A stretch of DNA of 64,000 bases from positions 1-64,000 of the forward strand of contig JABJKS010000082.1 in NCBI GenBank assembly GCA_018660265.1, given 5' to 3'. The notes beneath the pieces were generated by a model that worked only from the letters and a program-made list of their open reading frames with translations, was not told the origin of the DNA and searched no databases. The translations under genes and the position numbers were made by a program. Positions 16,544 to 24,872 of the stretch are shown one piece after another. Within the stretch, counting starts at the first letter, position 1; the number at the start of each line of letters is the position of its first letter. This stretch comes from Rhodospirillaceae bacterium (GTDB taxonomy: Bacteria; Pseudomonadota; Alphaproteobacteria; GCA-2731375).

Positions 16544-17656
16544 ATGGTCAAAATCAGAACCAAATTGGCGGAACGCCTGGGCATTGATTTGCCCATCTTC
16601 GGGTTTTCTCACAGTGTCGATGTCACGGCGGCGATTACCAATTCCGGTGGCCTTGGTGTGTACGGCATTGCCCATGACCCACCTGATGCCGTGCCGGGAA
16701 AACTGGCAGCCATTCGGAAATTGCTGGGGGACAGACCGTTGGGCATCGATATCATGATGCCCAAGGGAATGCCGGAAGATGAAACGTTAGAGAACGTTCG
16801 TGCTAATTTGCCCGGCGAACAAGTTGCCTATGTGGCAGGCCTGACCGAGAAATATCAGGTGCCTGCGTCCACGAAGAAAACCTTTTTCAATTCCGTACTA
16901 CGAACGCCCAGCTATTTTGAGGGGCAGCTGCAGGCCTTGTTGGCCTCGGATACCGACCTTGTGGCCTTTGGCGTCGGCTTGACGCCGGATGCGGTCAGCC
17001 GGCTGCAGGCTCAGGGCAAGCTGGTTGGTGCCTTGATCGGCAGCCCGCATCATTTTGATGCCTATCGTGGCGTTGACCTGGATTTTATCGTTGCCCAGGG
17101 TACGGAGGCTGGTGCCCATACGGGGCAAATCGGCACCATGGTGATGGTGCCCGAAATTGTGCAGATGGCGGGCGATCTGCCTGTATTGGCTGCTGGCGGG
17201 ATCGGCCATGGCTCTCAAATCGCCGCTGCCCTGTCCATGGGCGCGCAAGGGGTTTGGTTGGGAACCACGTGGTTGTCTGCGTCAGAGCACGGCCATGGGG
17301 ACCATGCCATCGGTGATAAACTGCGGGCCAAACTATTTGCCGCCGGTAGTGGTGATACCGCGATCACCAAGGGCAGTAGTGGCAAACCGCAAAGGCAGGT
17401 CCGTTCCGCCTGGACAGAGGCTTGGGCGGATCCAAATGCGCCGCCGCCACTGAAGATGCCGTTTCAACATGCTCTGGTGGGCGAATTACTGACAGCGATT
17501 GATGAGCATGAGGTTGATCCCTTGCTGCATTCACCCGCCGGGCAGGGCGTTGTTTGGAGCAAGGCAGAGAGATCCGTCCCCGAGATTATGGACGACCTGG
17601 CAGAACAGACCGCTATCGGCCTGAAGCAGGGTATTGCGACACTGGAAGAAGGGTAA
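16544..17656 (+). CDS. Nitronate monooxygenase family FMN protein
   Basis: This 370-residue member of the nitronate monooxygenase / 2-nitropropane dioxygenase family is an FMN TIM barrel. The segment IVAQGTEAGAHTGQIGTM followed by PVLAAGGIGHGSQIAAAL gives the phosphate-binding and active-site loops, and the C-terminus is extended beyond the barrel by about 80 residues. It is the last gene of the corrinoid/doeA operon, 21 bases after doeA, and converges on the ABC permease gene 13 bases away. The family detoxifies nitronates or oxidises related carbanions; its substrate in this operon is not evident. Confidence 0.82.
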   Translation: MVKIRTKLAERLGIDLPIFGFSHSVDVTAAITNSGGLGVYGIAHDPPDAVPGKLAAIRKLLGDRPLGIDIMMPKGMPEDETLENVRANLPGEQVAYVAGLTEKYQVPASTKKTFFNSVLRTPSYFEGQLQALLASDTDLVAFGVGLTPDAVSRLQAQGKLVGALIGSPHHFDAYRGVDLDFIVAQGTEAGAHTGQIGTMVMVPEIVQMAGDLPVLAAGGIGHGSQIAAALSMGAQGVWLGTTWLSASEHGHGDHAIGDKLRAKLFAAGSGDTAITKGSSGKPQRQVRSAWTEAWADPNAPPPLKMPFQHALVGELLTAIDEHEVDPLLHSPAGQGVVWSKAERSVPEIMDDLAEQTAIGLKQGIATLEEG

Positions 17657-17669
17657 CGAACAGCTGTAG

Positions 17670-18521
17670 CTATCCGGGGCTCATCCCGCGCATACGTTCG
17701 CTACGCCGTCGCAACAATTCCAGGGTCGCCAACAGGGCGATGGAAATCATCACCAATATGGTCGCCACAGCCAGGATAGTCGGGCTGATCTGCTCACGAA
17801 TACCAGACCACATTTGCCGTGGAATAGTGCGCTGGTCAAACCCGGCCAGGAACAGCACGACCACAACTTCATCGAACGATGTGATGAAAGCGAACAAGGC
17901 ACCCGAGATCACGCCCGGCAGGATCAAAGGCATGATGACCTTGAAAAACGTTGTCGTCGGATTGGCACCAAGATTGGCCGAGGCTCTGGTCAGGGAATGG
18001 TCAAAACCTACAAGTGTCGCCGTCACGGTAATAACCACAAACGGCGTGCCCAGGGTCGTATGGGCCAGAATAATGCCCAGGAAGGTCTGATCAAGGCCAA
18101 TATTGGAATAGAAAAAATACATCCCCGCAGCGGAAATAATCAGCGGTACAATCATCGGTGAGATCAACAGGCCCATGGCGAGGGAGCGGTAGGGCATGTT
18201 TGAATTGCTTAACCCCAGGGCGGCGAGGGTGCCCAATATAGTCGCCAAAATGGTCGAGGCGATAGCAATGATGAAGCTGTTCTTGACCGAATGGGTCCAT
18301 TGCGTGTTGGAGAGGAAATCCTCATACCAGCGCAGGGAATAGGCATCCGCATCAAATGTCAGCATGCCTTGGGTAAAGGTGAAATAAGGCTCCACATTGA
18401 AGCTCAATGGGATGATCACCAGGATTGGCGTGATGAGGAAGATAAAGATGCAGGCGCAAATGAGACGGAAGGCGTAGTACCACGTCGTCTCCAGCGGTCC
18501 GGCGTAAGATGGTAGGGCCAT
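17670..18521 (-). CDS. ABC transporter permease, PotC-like
   Basis: This 283-residue inner-membrane permease has about six transmembrane helices. The EAA-type loop that contacts the ATPase is RASANLGANPTTTFFKVIMP near residues 175-194. It is the last gene of a four-gene polyamine/betaine-type importer operon (ATPase, binding protein, permease, permease), three bases after the partner permease. Substrate is unknown; in this context ectoine, a betaine or a degradation product fits, while polyamines are the textbook substrates of the family. Confidence 0.9.
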   Translation of the reverse strand: MALPSYAGPLETTWYYAFRLICACIFIFLITPILVIIPLSFNVEPYFTFTQGMLTFDADAYSLRWYEDFLSNTQWTHSVKNSFIIAIASTILATILGTLAALGLSNSNMPYRSLAMGLLISPMIVPLIISAAGMYFFYSNIGLDQTFLGIILAHTTLGTPFVVITVTATLVGFDHSLTRASANLGANPTTTFFKVIMPLILPGVISGALFAFITSFDEVVVVLFLAGFDQRTIPRQMWSGIREQISPTILAVATILVMISIALLATLELLRRRSERMRGMSPG

Positions 18522-18524
18522 GAT

Positions 18525-19787
18525 CTATCCCAGTTTCATATTATCGATGCCGACAATTTTATTATACAAGAAGTAGAGCGCCAGTACGGATGCCAACAAT
18601 AATGCGCCCAATGCGCCCGCCAGACCCCAGTTCAGGGACGATTGCATGTGATAGGCAATCTGGTTCGATATTAAGGTGCCGTCGGTGCCGCCGACCAACG
18701 CCGGTGTGATGTAGTAACCAATGGATAGAATGAACACCAGGACGCTGCCTGCGCCAATGCCTGACAGGGTTTGCGGCATATAGACCCGGACGAAGGCGAC
18801 GAACGGATTTGCCCCCAACGACAGGGCGGCGCGCATATAGGTCGGGGGAATGGTCTTCATAACGCTGTAAAGGGGTAGGACCATGAAGGGCAACAAAATA
18901 TGGGTCATCGCGATGATGGTGCCGGTCAGATTATGGATCAGTTGCAATCTGTTTTGATCGTCCACAAAACCAAAGAAGACGAATAGATCGTTCAGCACAC
19001 CCTGGCTTTGCAGCATGGCGATCCAGGCTGTCGTGCGCACCAGCAACGATGTCCAGAATGGCAGCAGCACAAAAATCATCAACAGGTTGGAATAACGCAA
19101 GGGCAAAGTCGCCAACAGGAAGGAGATCGGATAGGCCAAGACAACACAGATCATGGTGATCGCCAGGCTGATGGCAAAGGTCCGCCAAAATAATTTGCCA
19201 TAGATGCGCCGGTTTTCCGGCTGCATGACGATCTCGCCTGTTTTGTCATACTTCATATCCAGGGCATTGAGGTAATAGCCAACCGTGTAGGGTGCTGTAT
19301 TACGCTTGATCACCGTCCAGGTTTCCAGATCCTTCCATTTCTTGTGCATTTTCAGGACCTTGGCCTTGTACGGCCCGGACGTAAGTTTTTTGGATTTTCG
19401 CGCCGAGCTGGTGATCATGCTACGCATGCCGGATTTTTCATAATTCAGCCGGGTGCCCACCTTGCCGATTTGTCTGGATTTGGCACCGGCCTGAAGGTCT
19501 ACGACCAGGGCGGCGAAAACCGATTCTTCCGGGATATCCTTGCCATCCCATGTCGCCAGCGCGGCGGTGGTCGCCGGCATCAAAGTTCCCACATGCCAGT
19601 TATCGACACTGCGCAAGGTCATATTAAAAATCGGGATCAAAAATGAAAACAGCACGAACAGCAGCAATGGTGCCACCAACATTACCGCCCGCATGCGGTT
19701 CTTGCGCAGGGCGCGGTTCAGGCTATCTTTTAGCGGCCTGCCGTCTGCGGCAAGGACAACTCCGTTATCTGCGGTATCCGCTGCCAT
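18525..19787 (-). CDS. ABC transporter permease, PotB-like, with long periplasmic insertion
   Basis: This 420-residue permease is paired with the downstream PotC-like subunit. It is about 120-140 residues longer than usual. After the first membrane segment (near 35-55, LLLFVLFSFLIPIF) a hydrophilic Lys-rich loop of roughly 130 residues is inserted before the second helix (AISLAITMICVVLAYPISFLL). The EAA loop RAALSLGANPFVAFVRVYMP is near residue 320. ATG 19787 has GGGG seven bases upstream; the ATG at 19793 is too close to it. A hairpin with T-rich tail separates it from the binding-protein gene. Confidence 0.88.
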   Translation of the reverse strand: MAADTADNGVVLAADGRPLKDSLNRALRKNRMRAVMLVAPLLLFVLFSFLIPIFNMTLRSVDNWHVGTLMPATTAALATWDGKDIPEESVFAALVVDLQAGAKSRQIGKVGTRLNYEKSGMRSMITSSARKSKKLTSGPYKAKVLKMHKKWKDLETWTVIKRNTAPYTVGYYLNALDMKYDKTGEIVMQPENRRIYGKLFWRTFAISLAITMICVVLAYPISFLLATLPLRYSNLLMIFVLLPFWTSLLVRTTAWIAMLQSQGVLNDLFVFFGFVDDQNRLQLIHNLTGTIIAMTHILLPFMVLPLYSVMKTIPPTYMRAALSLGANPFVAFVRVYMPQTLSGIGAGSVLVFILSIGYYITPALVGGTDGTLISNQIAYHMQSSLNWGLAGALGALLLASVLALYFLYNKIVGIDNMKLG

Positions 19788-19825
19788 GCCCATGCCCCAA
19801 TGAAGTCAAAAAATAAAACAATTCA

Positions 19826-19869
19826 AAAACAAAAATATTGGAATGTGGGGCAGGTTACCCCGCCCCACA
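19826..19869 (-). terminator. Intrinsic terminator or attenuator between binding protein and permease genes
   Basis: On the minus strand an 8-bp perfect stem (TGTGGGGC 19869-19862 with GCCCCACA 19851-19844) closes a 10-base loop. A T-rich run follows (AATATTTTTGTTTTT). This is the classic rho-independent form. It lies inside the transporter operon, so partial read-through would give more binding protein than permease message. Confidence 0.75.
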
Positions 19870-19887
19870 CACCAAAAAACAATGGCC

Positions 19888-20979
19888 TTATTGCAAAAGC
19901 CAAGCCGCGAAACGTTCTTTCATTTCGTCGGAGTTATCAGCCCACCATTTGAAGTTGGTGAGGAAGCCTTGGTCCGCATACTTGGTCGGCATATGGGGGC
20001 CCATATCGATGCCCAGCACCGCATGCTTGGAGACCATGGGGCCGGACGATTTCCGCGCCGGACCGTAGGAGATGTATTTGGCCTGATCCGCCAACCGTTG
20101 CGTATCGGTAGAGAATTTCAGGTACTTCATAGCTTCATCGAGTTTCTTGCTTTTGGCGGAAACCACATAGCCATCGATGTCCAGAACCTGACCATCCCAC
20201 AGCATGGCAAAGGGCTGTTTTTCCTCGGCAATGGCAGAGAACCAACGACCGTTGTAGCCCGTGCCGAAGACGGCTTCACCATCGGCCAGCAACTGCGGTG
20301 GTACTGCGCCGACCGTCCACCAGATCACGTCTTTTTTAATGGTTGCCAATTTGGCAAAGGCGCGATCTTTGCCTTCATCGGTGTCGAGGACGTCATAGAT
20401 TTTGGCCAAGGGAACGCCGTCTGCCAGCAAAGCCCATTCCAAATTGTTGACCGGGCTTTTCTGCAAGGTGCGCTTGCCGGGGAAGTTTTTGGTATCGAAC
20501 ACGTCCCTAATGGAGGTTGGCTTTTTGCCGCCCCAGGCGTCGTCACGATAGGCAAAAACTGTGGAATAGATGATCAGGGGCACGAAGCATTCTGACTTCA
20601 GGGTACCGTCCAGAAAATCCTTGGAAGCCGCTGTGCCGTCGGGTGCCTTGGCCAGTTCCATGTCAACATTGATGGGACGGAACATGCCCTCGTCACAGCC
20701 AACAATGGCGTCGGCAATAACCACATCGACGACATCCCAGGTGACGTTACCTGATTCTGTCTGGGCCCGCATTTCAGCCAAGCCGCCGCTATAGTCAATG
20801 GAATTGATTTTGGTGCCGGTCATCTTGGTATAAGGCTCGTGATAGGCCTTGATCTGGCTGGTGGTGTATGCCCCACCCCATGATACGACATTCAGCTCAC
20901 CCGCTTGTGGCGCTGTTGTCATGCCCGCAATCGCCAAAGCGGCGACGGTAAGGGCTGAATTTTTCAACAGTTTATTCAT
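19888..20979 (-). CDS. ABC transporter periplasmic substrate-binding protein, PotD-like
   Basis: This 363-residue extracellular solute-binding protein of the spermidine/putrescine (PotD) family has a clear Sec signal peptide (KLLKNSALTVAALAIAGM, likely cleaved after APQA at about residue 26). The mature start ELNVVSWGGAYTTSQIKAYHEPY is typical of the family. It is the second gene of the transporter operon. The ligand pocket cannot be read reliably; alphaproteobacterial relatives are commonly linked to catabolic genes and not to polyamine synthesis, so an osmolyte or amine ligand is likely (inference). Confidence 0.9.
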   Translation of the reverse strand: MNKLLKNSALTVAALAIAGMTTAPQAGELNVVSWGGAYTTSQIKAYHEPYTKMTGTKINSIDYSGGLAEMRAQTESGNVTWDVVDVVIADAIVGCDEGMFRPINVDMELAKAPDGTAASKDFLDGTLKSECFVPLIIYSTVFAYRDDAWGGKKPTSIRDVFDTKNFPGKRTLQKSPVNNLEWALLADGVPLAKIYDVLDTDEGKDRAFAKLATIKKDVIWWTVGAVPPQLLADGEAVFGTGYNGRWFSAIAEEKQPFAMLWDGQVLDIDGYVVSAKSKKLDEAMKYLKFSTDTQRLADQAKYISYGPARKSSGPMVSKHAVLGIDMGPHMPTKYADQGFLTNFKWWADNSDEMKERFAAWLLQ

Positions 20980-21060
20980 TTCGTCTATTCTCCCTAGTTT
21001 TGGTTTCTGCTTTAATTCTGTTTCAGTTCGTTTCGTTACGCAAAATTCTAAAGGTATGCC

Positions 21061-22155
21061 CTATGCATCGAGGGCGCGGCAATCTTCTGCCTCCCAACCA
21101 ATCTGGGTCACTTCACCTTCTTTTAGATGCACATGGCCATGTGAATTCGGTACTTTGACAATGAATTCATTATTGCCGGACAAGCTTACGCGGCTGCGAA
21201 TGTGATCGCCCAAATAGATCAATTCTTCGACTTTGGCTTCCAGGGAGTTGGTTGATTGGCCCTGGGCAGCACCGATGGTCACCCGCTCAGGCCGAAGCGA
21301 TAAAGTTGTCCGAGAGCCAACACCGTTCACGTTGACAGACAAGGCCTTGACCATACCGCCGCCGCCCTCCAACTCAACGTGACAGAAGTCGCCTTCAATG
21401 GCCTTAACCTCGCCGTACAGGCGGTTGTTCTCACCGATAAAGCCGGCGACAAAGGCATTCATGGGTTTTTCATATAATTCATCCGGCGGGGCCAGTTGCT
21501 GGACGATGCCGTCATCAAATACCGCGATCCGGTTGGACATGGTCAATGCTTCTGATTGGTCATGGGTCACATAGACCATGGTGACCTGCAATTCTTCGTG
21601 AATATGCTTGATCTCGTACTGCATCTCTTCGCGTAGATTCTTATCCAACGCGCCTAAAGGTTCATCCATCAGAACCAATTGCGGCCTGAAGACCAGGGCG
21701 CGGGCCACAGCGACGCGTTGTTGCTGCCCGCCCGAAAGCTGTGCCGGACGACGATCACCAAAACCGCCCAGGCGCACCATGTCCAGGGCACCGGTCACCT
21801 TTTCCGCCGTCTCTGATTTACCCATGCCGCGCACCTGCAGGGGAAACGCCAGATTTTCCGCCACCGTCATATGGGGAAACAGGGCATAATTCTGAAATAC
21901 CATGCCAATGCCGCGCTTGTGCGGGGGCACGTTATTTATAGGGATACCATCAAGGTAGATTTCGCCGTGGGTGGCTGGCTCAAAACCTGCCAACATCATC
22001 AGGCAGGTCGTCTTGCCCGAGCCCGAGGGCCCCAACATTGTGACGAATTCGCCCCGCGCCACGTCAAGGTTGAAATCCTTAACCACAAGGGTTTCACCGT
22101 CGTAGCTTTTTTGTACCGACTCAAATTTAACAAGCGTGTCTGTTGCTTCAGACAT
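21061..22155 (-). CDS. ABC transporter ATP-binding protein, PotA-like
   Basis: This 364-residue ATPase has Walker A GPSGSGKT (42-49), signature LSGGQQQR (near 141), Walker B LVLMDEP and the switch histidine in YVTHDQSEAL. It ends in a C-terminal TOBE domain (about 285-360) typical of PotA/FbpC-type importers. It is the first gene of the leftward transporter operon. Its 5' leader carries a 12-base direct repeat (see 22180-22214). Confidence 0.93.
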   Translation of the reverse strand: MSEATDTLVKFESVQKSYDGETLVVKDFNLDVARGEFVTMLGPSGSGKTTCLMMLAGFEPATHGEIYLDGIPINNVPPHKRGIGMVFQNYALFPHMTVAENLAFPLQVRGMGKSETAEKVTGALDMVRLGGFGDRRPAQLSGGQQQRVAVARALVFRPQLVLMDEPLGALDKNLREEMQYEIKHIHEELQVTMVYVTHDQSEALTMSNRIAVFDDGIVQQLAPPDELYEKPMNAFVAGFIGENNRLYGEVKAIEGDFCHVELEGGGGMVKALSVNVNGVGSRTTLSLRPERVTIGAAQGQSTNSLEAKVEELIYLGDHIRSRVSLSGNNEFIVKVPNSHGHVHLKEGEVTQIGWEAEDCRALDA

Positions 22156-22179
22156 ATGAACCCACCGCCCCTGTTTTTC

Positions 22180-22214
22180 TTTTTCCGGTCCGGGATATTG
22201 TTTTTTTCCGGTCC
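22180..22214. repeat. Two 12-base direct repeats in the leader of the ABC operon
   Basis: TTTTTCCGGTCC occurs at 22180-22191 and again at 22203-22214, a 23-base period, about 25-60 bases upstream of the ATPase start (minus strand reads GGACCGGAAAAA). The period is close to two helix turns, so paired sites for a regulator are possible. Otherwise the 296 bases between 22156 and 22451 hold no gene I can support. Confidence 0.45.
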
Positions 22215-22451
22215 CATTCTTGCATTCACCTTACCATAAAAATCCATTTGCGATAGATCGGAAATAACGACAAAAACCGGGTCGTTTGCGCACCATTTTC
22301 TGACGCCTGTAGACCAGTTTTGCGGTCTCATTTCGCTATGCATATTCCGCATATCAGCATTGCAAATTTGACGCGTTTCACCGTTAAATTTCGGGCCTAT
22401 ATGAGCGCCATAATTGATCGATCCACTCATGCGCACAAAGGGAGTTTTGCC

Positions 22452-22688
22452 ATGAACACGAACCTGAACAACACCTCGATGGCACCTCATTCCGTGCTTG
22501 TATCGATCGTGAACGACCTTATCGCACCAATCGCTTTTGTCATATCAACAGCCATTGTGGCGCTGTTGTTCCGGCACAAAAAAGCCGGCAATGAAACAAC
22601 CATGAAGCTTGCCGCAACCCAGGCGCCGCATGTTGCCATGGTCATGGTTCCAGGCAACTTTGTGACCGAACCATTCAGCCACCGTTAG
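22452..22688 (+). CDS. Small single-pass membrane protein, unknown function
   Basis: This 78-residue hypothetical protein is not recognised. Its start is well supported by AAAGGGAG at 22436-22443, eight bases before the ATG. One hydrophobic segment (LIAPIAFVISTAIVALLF, about 23-40) is followed by basic RHKKAG, which suggests a single-pass inner-membrane protein with the N-terminus outside. A strong hairpin follows 28 bases after the stop, so it looks like a complete monocistronic unit. It is divergent from the ABC transporter operon. Confidence 0.55.
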   Translation: MNTNLNNTSMAPHSVLVSIVNDLIAPIAFVISTAIVALLFRHKKAGNETTMKLAATQAPHVAMVMVPGNFVTEPFSHR

Positions 22689-22716
22689 GCAACCTGCATA
22701 GTCTGCCATTTTATGA

Positions 22717-22754
22717 CAGGCCGGCCCCCGTGATTGGATCCATGGGGCCGGCCT
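22717..22754. terminator. GC-rich 11-bp hairpin between convergent genes
   Basis: AGGCCGGCCCC (22717-22727) pairs perfectly with GGGGCCGGCCT (22744-22754) over a 16-base loop. It sits between the small membrane protein gene and the end of doeB, which converge. The T tract is short on either side, so termination may depend on hairpin strength and could work in both directions. Confidence 0.6.
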
Positions 22755-22796
22755 TCCTCATTGGTGCTTAGGTGAATAACTTAAATAAATATCGGG

Positions 22797-23786
22797 TCAG
22801 ACTTCTACGGCGATCACGGCCACCATGTCGCCCAAGGCAATCAGGCCCGACGCATGACGGCCGGCAAAGATGCCGCTTATGGGGCTGTGATATGAAACGG
22901 GTTTGAGCCCCGTCCGTGTCACATCATGGACAAGCGCCAGCGTCTGTCCCTTTTGGACAGGGTCGCCAAGGGCGACGATAACTTCCAACAGGCCTGCGGT
23001 TTCGCTCTGCACAAAGCAATCCTGCTCCGGCATCTCTAAACTAACCGATGGCGCCTGCGCCAATGGCCCCGATCGTATGCCCGCATGCTTCATGAGGTTC
23101 GCGATACCTTTTTTTGCGATTGCAACTGTATCCGCCCGCGCTGTGCCGCCGCCGCCAAGTTCCGTGGTGATGAAAACCTTGCCCATCTCCTCCGCCGCGC
23201 TGTCATATAGGCCGGTGCCATCGGGTTCTATCATCATGACGCTGTAGGGGGCGTTGAACGCGGTCATGGCGGCAACGCAGCGTGCCTGTTGCGCTTTGTC
23301 AGCAAGCACGTGGGCGGCACAAAAGGGGATGAAGTCCAACGTCCTGCCGCCGGAATGCAGATCAACCACATAATCCGCCATGGGCAACAGGGTACGCTGA
23401 AAATAGTCGGCGATCTTTTCGGTTATCGTGCCCCTTGGTGTGCCGGGGAATAGGCGGTTCAGATTGCCGCCGTCTATGGGCGAAGTACGCCGGGCAGATT
23501 GGAAGGCAGGATAATTCATCGCCGGTACGATGATGACCCGGCCCGTCAGATCATCCGCATCAATTCGGGTCGCCAGATCAAACAAGGCAATGGGGCCTTC
23601 GTACTCATCCCCATGATTGCCGCCGGTGACAAGCAGGGTCGGCCCGGTGCCCCGTCCGGCCACTGTAATAGGTATCATAATGGAGCCCCAGGCCGATGCA
23701 TCGGTGGAATGGGGCAATTTCAAAAATCCATGCTGGACGCCGTCTTTTTGGAAATCCACAGTCGCGGTGATGGGGTTGTCAGACAT
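22797..23786 (-). CDS. doeB: N-alpha-acetyl-L-2,4-diaminobutyrate deacetylase (DoeB/EutE family)
   Basis: This 329-residue zinc deacylase of the succinylglutamate desuccinylase/aspartoacylase family matches DoeB, which removes acetate from the ectoine ring-opening product. Zinc-site motif GGNHGDEYEGP (near 57-67), NYPAFQSARRTSPIDGGNLNR (arginine and substrate loop), DLHSGGRTLDF (second zinc histidine) and TTELGGGG (catalytic Glu) are all present. The C-terminal barrel runs from about 230. ATG 23786 has GAAGGA seven bases upstream. Its partner doeA is 6.3 kb away on the other strand, with the ABC operon between. No doeC (aldehyde dehydrogenase) or doeD (transaminase) is in the window. Confidence 0.88.
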   Translation of the reverse strand: MSDNPITATVDFQKDGVQHGFLKLPHSTDASAWGSIMIPITVAGRGTGPTLLVTGGNHGDEYEGPIALFDLATRIDADDLTGRVIIVPAMNYPAFQSARRTSPIDGGNLNRLFPGTPRGTITEKIADYFQRTLLPMADYVVDLHSGGRTLDFIPFCAAHVLADKAQQARCVAAMTAFNAPYSVMMIEPDGTGLYDSAAEEMGKVFITTELGGGGTARADTVAIAKKGIANLMKHAGIRSGPLAQAPSVSLEMPEQDCFVQSETAGLLEVIVALGDPVQKGQTLALVHDVTRTGLKPVSYHSPISGIFAGRHASGLIALGDMVAVIAVEV

Positions 23787-23806
23787 TATTCGATCCTTCG
23801 GCAATT

Positions 23807-24694
23807 CTATTCCTCGACAATATCGTGAATGACCCCGGCATTGAGCAATTCTTTATGGGTCGGAAACCAGATTTCCTGGTGTGATGATTTAAAGACACGG
23901 CCCAGGAAGTCCTCGGAAATGCCCTGAAGGCGATAAAATCTGATCTCTTTTTCCTGCTCCGCCTCCAGATCATAAAGCGGAAGGGGAAATCGTAAATCAA
24001 TGCCATATTGATGGAATCCAAGCTTGGCAGCCCTACCCAGGTGCCGTTTTGCTCCGCCGATAAAGGCGGTGGCACAGGCTGATTTGCAGCTGCCATAGAC
24101 ATAGGTGTTCAGAAGGCGGGAATTAATCAGGTAGGCAATCCTCCGTCCTGCATAGACATGTCCGCCATCGCTGCGCAGCACGATATCAGTGACGGCCCGA
24201 TTCTGATCCAGCAGATCTGACAGCTTGTCACCTGAGCCAAGGGCGAGGCTCCCGCTGATATGGATTTGTCGGCCATTCGGGCTGACCCGCAATGTGTATT
24301 GACTGGCGCGCGCCTTTTCCAGGGCAAGGGGGTCTTCGACGACAAATTTGTCCGCCGTCAGTGACTGGTAGGAGACAAGCAGACTAAGCAAGGTAAAAAC
24401 CAGGCTGCCAGCTATAGCCAGGTAGGCGATCCAAGCGGCGGTATCGGAATTGATCCCGCCTTCCTGGCGTTTTATGGCCCTCAGCAAGCCGACAATTTGC
24501 CAGGGATAGATTATGCCGTGGCACAGGAGACAAAAAACCACCGTTGCCACAATCGCATCGGATCGTATTGGAATATAGGGGGGTAGGGCGAAGCGATCTG
24601 AAAATAGAATGACTGTCCGGATCAATACCAAATTTATCCAAAGTGACCAAAGCAGGGACTGCCCCCCCTGCCAATGGTTGCGAACATAGTTCAT
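23807..24694 (-). CDS. Membrane-anchored ClpP/crotonase-fold protein (COG3904-like)
   Basis: This 295-residue protein has about three N-terminal membrane helices (15-31, 48-70, 86-109) and a soluble domain of the COG3904 type, which has a ClpP-like fold. The segment VLRSDGGHVYAGRRIAYLI, then GSCKSACATAFIGG with the probable nucleophile serine between two cysteines, and LGFHQYG with a histidine match a serine-protease-like arrangement. It is 20 bases upstream of doeB on the same strand, so the two may be co-transcribed. The biological role of the family is unknown. Confidence 0.7.
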   Translation of the reverse strand: MNYVRNHWQGGQSLLWSLWINLVLIRTVILFSDRFALPPYIPIRSDAIVATVVFCLLCHGIIYPWQIVGLLRAIKRQEGGINSDTAAWIAYLAIAGSLVFTLLSLLVSYQSLTADKFVVEDPLALEKARASQYTLRVSPNGRQIHISGSLALGSGDKLSDLLDQNRAVTDIVLRSDGGHVYAGRRIAYLINSRLLNTYVYGSCKSACATAFIGGAKRHLGRAAKLGFHQYGIDLRFPLPLYDLEAEQEKEIRFYRLQGISEDFLGRVFKSSHQEIWFPTHKELLNAGVIHDIVEE

Positions 24695-24872
24695 TCAGAA
24701 TTTACCTTTAGCATCTATTGCTTTCGGTATGAGTTTACGACGCAAAAATTTGGCTGACTTTGGCATTATTGCATAGACGAAGCGAACCTTTGCGCGGTAT
24801 GAGCCGCCGATAACTAATCTTTGAAAAATTCGGAAGTCCCCATTCACTCCTGTTGATTATTGGAACGCTGCC

